A DNA stretch of 64,000 bases from Myrica gale (Eukaryota > Streptophyta > Magnoliopsida > Fagales > Myricaceae): the NCBI GenBank assembly GCA_963930655.1, contig OZ005619.1, positions 23,238,371 through 23,302,370 of the forward strand, in the 5' to 3' direction. Each line of letters opens with the position of its first letter. Position 1 is the first letter of the stretch. Under the pieces are notes generated by a model that was not told the origin of the DNA, searched no databases, and saw only the letters and a program-made list of their open reading frames with translations. The translations under genes and the position numbers were made by a program. Below are positions 58,497 to 64,000 of the stretch, in pieces.

Positions 58497-61325
58497 CTAA
58501 GACAAAATGGAAGAGGAACCACGCGGCTTTGGTCTTTCAAGTGGAAGCTTTTCCATCTCGAGACTGCCATTGTTGGGAAGGGCGGCATTTTCCCTGTTAG
58601 TCTCAGCATTTTTAATCTCATCTAAAGCTCTTTTTGCATAAACGGTGAACGCAATTGTGATGAGAACTGCAATAATGAGGGAGATAACGTTGTATATGAT
58701 CTCCACTATAGTCAGGTGACTGGTCCCATACTGTGCATCTGCTAATGTCCTTATTAAACGACCACTGCAGACAAGCACAGCCAATATTGTTTAAAACATA
58801 TCTCAATACATATTGACAGGGTGTGTCTATGTATGTACACATATATGCATGCACATGAATATATAAACGGAACCTGTGAGTCACTAAGACATGAAAAATT
58901 GGGAAATAAACAAGGATAACCAAGGAATTTAATAAGGCCAACTTGTTCATATTAATAGATTCCGTACCTATATTTGGTTGTTACTGTGTGTTTGCATGAA
59001 TGAACACTAGAGAATAGGAAAATCTATTCTTTTTTATATTTTTTTGAACCATGAACATTTGGAATTCAGAGCACCACCAACCTATAGATATATAGGAAAG
59101 CTTCTGGAACCATTCCGGCAACTGATCCCCATAAGTAAGGCCAAAATCTCATAGATGTTACCACAATGGCATAGTTGAAAATTGTGTACGGAAACGGCGA
59201 AACCCTAAAGAGCGCAACCACTTTGAATTGATGGAACCAGCTTCCTTCTCCAGCAAGTCTAATCATCTCAGCTTTCTGAGGCCATCTCTTCAACCGTTGC
59301 TACAAAATTAAGAGTAGATGGATAAGGGCTATCCCACAACAACTGCTTCCCACTTCAGTAAATCATTATCAGTTTAGATCAAAGGCAAAATAAGCCTACT
59401 CTACCCAGACACTAAAAACAAAAAGCCAAAAAAAGTCTTACATGGATGCGGTCACGGAAAAGCAGTCCGATTGAATAGGGGAGGATCATCCCAATGGTTG
59501 TTCCAACCATGATTATGACAAACCCAAGGCCATATCCAAAAATCATCCCAGCCAACCACATGGAAGGGCCAGAAGGGATTAAGAACACGGGGAAGAAAGC
59601 CAGCGATGCAACAAGCACTAGGGCAAGAACTGGACGGCCAAAGGCAGTGGCTTCCCACTGCATGAGTGGCAAGAGAACCTACATTGATATTCATTAAGCT
59701 TCAGATAAAAATTAAGTGAAAATGACTAGAGTGCCCATTAACTGTAGCACGGAATATTTTTCATTTATCCTTTTTCTTGTTACATTAAATGGAATTTAAC
59801 ATGACGTACATGGCACATTTTCCTATCTAGCAAGCTAAAAACTCAGGACATCAATAATTCATCATGGAAGTTGAAAACCACTGCATGAGTGGCAAGAGAA
59901 CCTACATTGATATTCATTAAGCTTCAGATAAAAATTAAGTGAAAATGACTAGAGTGCCCATTAACTGTAGCATGGAATATTTTTCATTTATCCTTTTTCT
60001 TGTTACATTAAATGGAATTTAACATGACGTACATGGCACATTTTCCTGTCTAGCAAGCTAAAAACTCAGGACATCAATAATTCATCATGGAAGTTGAAAA
60101 AACGTATATTGTAACAGAAATACCGTTTGAGTCTTATGCCCCTGAACTGTTCTGGCGGTAGGTCGATTTCAGGTCATCCAAATTATACAATACTTAAGGT
60201 TGAAAGTGATGAATTTAAGCAGTAGTCATTCAAAATTCCAGAATCTGCAGTTTGTTGAAATTTAACATCACGTCTTAGTCATACAGATTATTGCCAGTAG
60301 TCAACACAACAGAGCTGTGAGCTTCTCAGGAAAAAGTACAATTGTCAAATACTCCATCGCCCAAGAAAATTAGAATTCAAATATTAAGTTTATCATAAAA
60401 TACTTCAAGGGAAAGATCATGAATTTGAGAGTGGCAAAGGTAACTGCCATTAGTCTCAATCCCCAATTAAAAAGCCTTAAAAGTGGCCTGCCGCCTTTCG
60501 AGAGGCTTTCACCCTGACCCTGAATACTGAACTAGACCCTGTTCCCTCTATGTACATTCAATCTGAATCTTGCTGCATGAATGCACTGTAAGACCGGGAA
60601 TGCCGTCAATGATTCCTTCCTTTCCCATAAAGGCTTTCACCCGCACTAGCACTAGTACATGGTGACATCCAACTCGAAAGCCCAAAGACAAACAAGCTTA
60701 CCTGATTAGTAGAGAAAGGGGGTAAAACCAAAGCTAAGAAGCTGACAACTGCGAGATTCGGAGAATATGAAATACTTGGTATATAATCTGTGCCTTTGTT
60801 CAGTAAGGGAATAGAAGCATTATGGGAAGTTTAATAAAAGGAATATGAGTACGACTCTTCCCAACTCAAGTCAAGCGAAGCATAGTGAGGAAGGAGGAGA
60901 AGAACTAGAGAAAGGCTAAGTGGAGTACTTCTGGACTTCTCTTTTCTTCAGAATATGAATAGATGTATAGACAGGGCTAGTCAATGATGACAAAATTTGT
61001 TAAGAGAATTCGTGCATAAAGCACCTACAGTAACAGAAAAAGAAAAGTTAAATAAAAAAGTGGAAAAAAGAAGTACCTTCTCAAACAGAAATGGAACTCC
61101 CCATTTCAAGAAAATGATAACAACTGCTACGATTACCATGCACCATAGTAATGCCTTGATCCACCAGATAAAATAGCTAGCCCTTGCTTCTGCATGAGCC
61201 TGTGAGATACCAGCTTCCACCGAAGATGGTTCACTTGATATGAACAGTCTAGCATATTCACTGTTCTCTCTCACATGATGCCCAGAATTTGCATGTTTTA
61301 CGAACTCAACAGATGAGCTTGGCAT
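58497..61325 (-). CDS. SNARE-associated Golgi / VTT-domain membrane protein, 323 aa
   Basis: DedA/TVP38/TMEM64 (VTT) superfamily; relatives TMEM41B and VMP1 are phospholipid scramblases of the endomembrane system. Plant members are annotated as SNARE-associated Golgi proteins. Exons: 61325-61077, 59678-59442, 59299-59082, 58764-58497; GT-AG, 972 nt. The cytosolic N-terminus (about 50 aa) precedes TM1 ([20 protein letters not shown]). The VTT core begins at about residue 95: [20 protein letters not shown], then [26 protein letters not shown], the characteristic [20 protein letters not shown] segment, [20 protein letters not shown] and [11 protein letters not shown] last TM is followed by a charged tail. 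The start ATG at 61325 (MPSSSVEF) follows the leader acceptor; in-frame codons upstream have no ATG before a stop. Arabidopsis paralogue identity is not assigned. Confidence 0.92.
59655..60100. repeat. Recent 223-bp tandem duplication across a splice acceptor
   Basis: Unit 1 (59655-59877) and unit 2 (59878-60100) differ at only about two positions (CACGG/CATGG and CCTATC/CCTGTC). Unit 1 includes the start of coding exon 2 of the VTT gene (about 8 codons) and its acceptor. Unit 2 carries a second copy of both inside intron 1. Confidence 0.95.
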
Positions 61326-62473
61326 CTCTATTGGGAACAGGAGGCTACACAACTAGAAAAACAAGCAAATATAAGCCCTTGTATGCAATTTGGTTGGATA
61401 CCTGAAGGCAGGTTCTTACAAATTACTAATGTGAAAACTAAAAACCACATGAGGTGCAGAAGGGGTTAAGATTTCTGAACTATTCGTGCCAGGCAATGCA
61501 TGCATTTCTTTCAAGACTATAGGTTACCATAATGGTTGAGAACCAAGGGTAAAAATTTAGTATTTTTAAAGGAAGACGTAATTTGATGCATTATGGTGTG
61601 GAATGATGATCATTACACTAGAGAGGAAATGATAGTTGTTGACCTAACAAACTCGTAAAAAGGGAAATCAGCATAACAAAACTTTCCTCCCACTGGTTTT
61701 GCCGATCATGGTTGAAGTAGGCTACTTTTTGTGTTATGACTAATTTTGTTCTTAGTGAAGCAATACTTGAAAGGATAAAAAAAATTCATCCAACAACTGA
61801 AACACTATGCAGTTGTTCAAACAACTGTTCTTCTATAGGCCACATGGAACAGCTGGAGGGCTTTGATCTATCAATTCGAGCAATCGATTGCTCTAACGTC
61901 TTTGCTAAGCATAGAAATATGTAGTGTGTCAGAAACCCAAATCTTTGCAAGGCAAATAGTATTCTAGATGCCGCATGGCTGGTTCAAAGAAGGGAATGAA
62001 ATAGTACACAGCATTTTTTCCTTTTTCTTTTCTTTCCCAAATTTTTTCACAGAATTCCATCCGTAGAACCCTTATATCAAATCACAGAGGCCAAATATCC
62101 GGAAAGCTCAAAGCACTTGACACACAAAAAGAAAGCAGAGCTGAGCCATTAAAGATTTGTACCGTTTTCCGGAAGAGGAGTAGGAAGAGTCGTCCAATTA
62201 CTACGCCGCAGGAGATTTTCGCCGAGAACCCGAGTCCAAGAGGGCCGGGGCTGTCTAGTTTCTGTTTGTTCCACCACCGATCCTTTTGCTTCCGAGCAGT
62301 TTCGTATTTTACTTTTCTGGTCCTTCTCTCCCCTTAAAAATGGCCGTACGTAATTCGCACACCCAACATGACTTTTGACTTGAGCCATTTTCTGAAGGTC
62401 CCATCTGAACCTTCTGCCTCCTGCCTTTCTTTCCGTTTTCTCCTGGTCAAAGTCGTATCCACCGCTCCCCATG
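61326..62473 (-). other. 5' leader of the VTT gene with a leader intron
   Basis: The minus strand shows an acceptor TTTTTCTAG|TTGTGTAG at about 61353 and a plausible donor GAAAACG|GTACAAAT at about 62159. This gives a non-coding first exon of about 62160-62450 and an 0.8-kb leader intron. Splicing puts a stop (TAG) right after the junction in the upstream frame, so the coding sequence cannot extend into this exon. Confidence 0.5.
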
Positions 62474-62482
62474 CTTTTTATA
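62474..62482 (-). promoter_or_regulatory. Candidate TATA box of the VTT gene
   Basis: TATAAAAAG on the minus strand, upstream of the GC-richer presumed first exon. It would set the start at about 62445. Confidence 0.45.
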
Positions 62483-63052
62483 ATTTATGAGAGTGGTTCG
62501 TAAAAATGTTATAGAATACAAATTGTATTCATTAAATTTTATCAAGTTAATATTTAAAAATTTATACATAAAATTTATATATTTATACATAATTTTTGCA
62601 TACAAATTATAATTTATATATATTTTAAAATGATAACAAATCTTATTTCTCTACTTTTTACCTAATTTTAATATTATTTTATTAAAAAATTACATTAAAT
62701 TATTTCTTTCTACACTTTTTTTTATAAATTTCAATAAAATTAAATATCTTTAAAACTTTTCACTAATTTTTACACAAAAATCTATAAAACTCCAATCTAC
62801 ACAAATATTCAAAATTCTATAAAAATTCTAAAAATCTTACAATTTTTTAGAAAACAATATTCCCTAAGTTTCCTCTCTCCCAACTTTTTAAAATCTGGAT
62901 TTTCTAATTTTTTTAATGATAATGGCTTTCGTTATTCAATCTTTTTTTTTGGTGAGTCGTTATTCAATCCTTAAAATATACCAAATAGCAAATTCTTATT
63001 CTAAAACTAAAATTTCTATTAAATCTTTGGAAGGCGTCCTTTCTCCCTCCAC

Positions 63053-63495
63053 ATATTTTCTTTGGCTTTTCCTCCCTTATTTTTATTTGTTTCATCTTTA
63101 AATTTACAAGGCTGATACATGCCCAACTTCAAGGCCCAAATCTTTGAAAAGCAATATTCCTGTTCTTTGGGCTTTTCCACCATTGTTTTTATTTGTTACA
63201 TCTTTAAATTTGTATGGTTGATACATCTAGGCCCAAATTTAAGGCCCAATTCCTTGGAAAGCACGTTCTTTCTCCCTCCCCATATTCCTGTTCTTTGGAC
63301 TTTCGCTCCCTTATTTGTTTCATCTCTAAATTTCTAAGGCCGATACATCTAGGCCCAACTTCAAGCCCCAATTCTTTGGTAGGCGCATCCTTTCTTTCTC
63401 TCCATATTCCTGTTCTTTAGGCTTTTCCTCCAACCTAATTCTTATTTGTCTCATCTTTAAATTTGTAAGGCCGATACTTCTAGGCCTAACTTCAA
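63053..63495. repeat. Degenerate tandem array, about 4 units of 101-128 bp
   Basis: ATATTCCTGTTCTTTGG-type anchors start at 63053 (variant), 63154, 63282 and 63404. Each is followed by TTTTC.CC, TTATTTGT..CATCT.TAAATTT, GG(C/T).GATAC(A/T)TCTAGGCCC and AACTTCAAG.CC. Confidence 0.85.
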
Positions 63496-63586
63496 GCGAT
63501 AGGGTCTCAATATTCAATTTTGATAGTTTTGGGCACCATAGATTTATTCTAATTATTATTTTGTACATGTGACATGTTTGGATTGG

Positions 63587-63617
63587 TGCTTATGTGGCAA
63601 GGAAGTCCACATAAGCA
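63587..63617. repeat. Hairpin, perfect 11-bp stem
   Basis: TGCTTATGTGG (63587-63597) and its exact reverse complement CCACATAAGCA (63607-63617) enclose a 9-nt loop. There is no T-run after it and no gene next to it, so no function is proposed. Confidence 0.7.
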
Positions 63618-64000
63618 TTTTCTTGTTCATAAGATGACGGAAAATGGACAAGAAGACTAAATTGTTGCAAATTGGTTTCCTCAAGAACTATTTTTTCAAA
63701 ATTAAAACCACGGAGACTAATTTAACACAAGTCCTAACCACAAAGACCTATCGTGTAATTAAGACTATAATAACTCAAAAATATTTAAAATATAGTTAAC
63801 AACTAGACAACCCAAAGCCGAGCTCTCAAGTCCTAAGTTAAAAATAAATGCAAAACTTAAACCCAAGGAAAAACATGAGGGAACAAAAGTTAATAAAAGC
63901 CAATTAATGACCACGCCCCTACAACCATAACATATGTTTATCCATTAGACAAACCTACAAGTTTAGTGTATAATTTCTTACCAAAACAATAGTAAGAACT

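Larger units (their letters stand above)
62483..64000. other. AT-rich intergenic DNA with repeats
   Basis: 62483-62940 is very AT-rich with many A/T runs and may be MITE-derived. Then come a degenerate tandem array (63053-63495), a hairpin (63587-63617) and unremarkable AT-rich DNA to the edge. No protein or RNA gene recognised. Confidence 0.55.

Noticed and set aside
62149..62472. 107-aa minus-strand ORF starting at 62472 as a protein gene
   Set aside because: Its ATG lies directly next to the candidate TATA box and is probably not transcribed; no family is recognised, and the region fits a leader exon.
63053..63495. Repeat array as CRISPR
   Set aside because: The units are long, degenerate and directly adjacent with no spacers; this is a plant nuclear satellite-like array.

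Overview
This is nuclear DNA from a flowering plant, most likely a woody or larger-genome eudicot. The genes have many GT-AG introns, AT-rich non-coding DNA, and plant-only or plant-typical products: phytochrome A, a plastid RH3-type DEAD-box helicase, a P-class PPR protein and TWD40-2 of the TPLATE complex. Gaps and introns are packed with plant transposons. There is no bacterial, organellar or CRISPR content. The species cannot be named from the sequence alone.

Layout. 1-2447 (-): first coding exon and part of intron 1 of PHYA; the rest lies left of the window. 2448-6475: upstream/intergenic DNA with simple repeats. 6476-6982 (-): single-exon conserved plant protein of unknown function. 6983-13040: repeat-rich intergenic DNA holding one likely small basic protein gene (9215-9451, -). 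13041-17671 (-): six-exon LAZ1/TMEM184-type (DUF300) membrane protein, with a leader intron. 17672-22893: gap between two divergent genes, mostly a three-level nest of transposons. 22894-32634 (+): ten-exon chloroplast DEAD-box helicase RH3, with a LINE carrying an internal inversion in intron 4. 34136-35122 (-): intronless mitochondrial-type PPR protein. 36329-56718 (-): 21 coding exons of TWD40-2, spread over 20 kb by LINE, MULE-like and other insertions. 58497-61325 (-): four-exon SNARE-associated/VTT-domain (DedA-TVP38-TMEM64) membrane protein. 61326-64000: its leader and promoter, then AT-rich repeats.

Exon structures were read by hand. In each multi-exon gene the boundaries keep frame throughout and the summed length is a whole number of codons: LAZ1-like 421 aa, RH3 765 aa, TWD40-2 1331 aa, VTT protein 323 aa. 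The genes do not form a pathway. They are ordinary housekeeping and signalling genes: light sensing, plastid RNA processing, organelle RNA metabolism, clathrin endocytosis and endomembrane function. The DUF300-RH3 divergent pair appears to match neighbouring Arabidopsis loci (At5g26740/At5g26742, from memory).

The most unusual content is the transposon record. It includes a Mutator-like element with 9-bp target duplications that split an older MITE and was itself hit by a solo LTR; a LINE with an internal inversion; a LINE insertion only about 20 bp long; a TRIM-like solo LTR inside a MULE-type MITE; and a recent tandem duplication copying a splice acceptor in the VTT gene. I found no convincing new multi-gene system.
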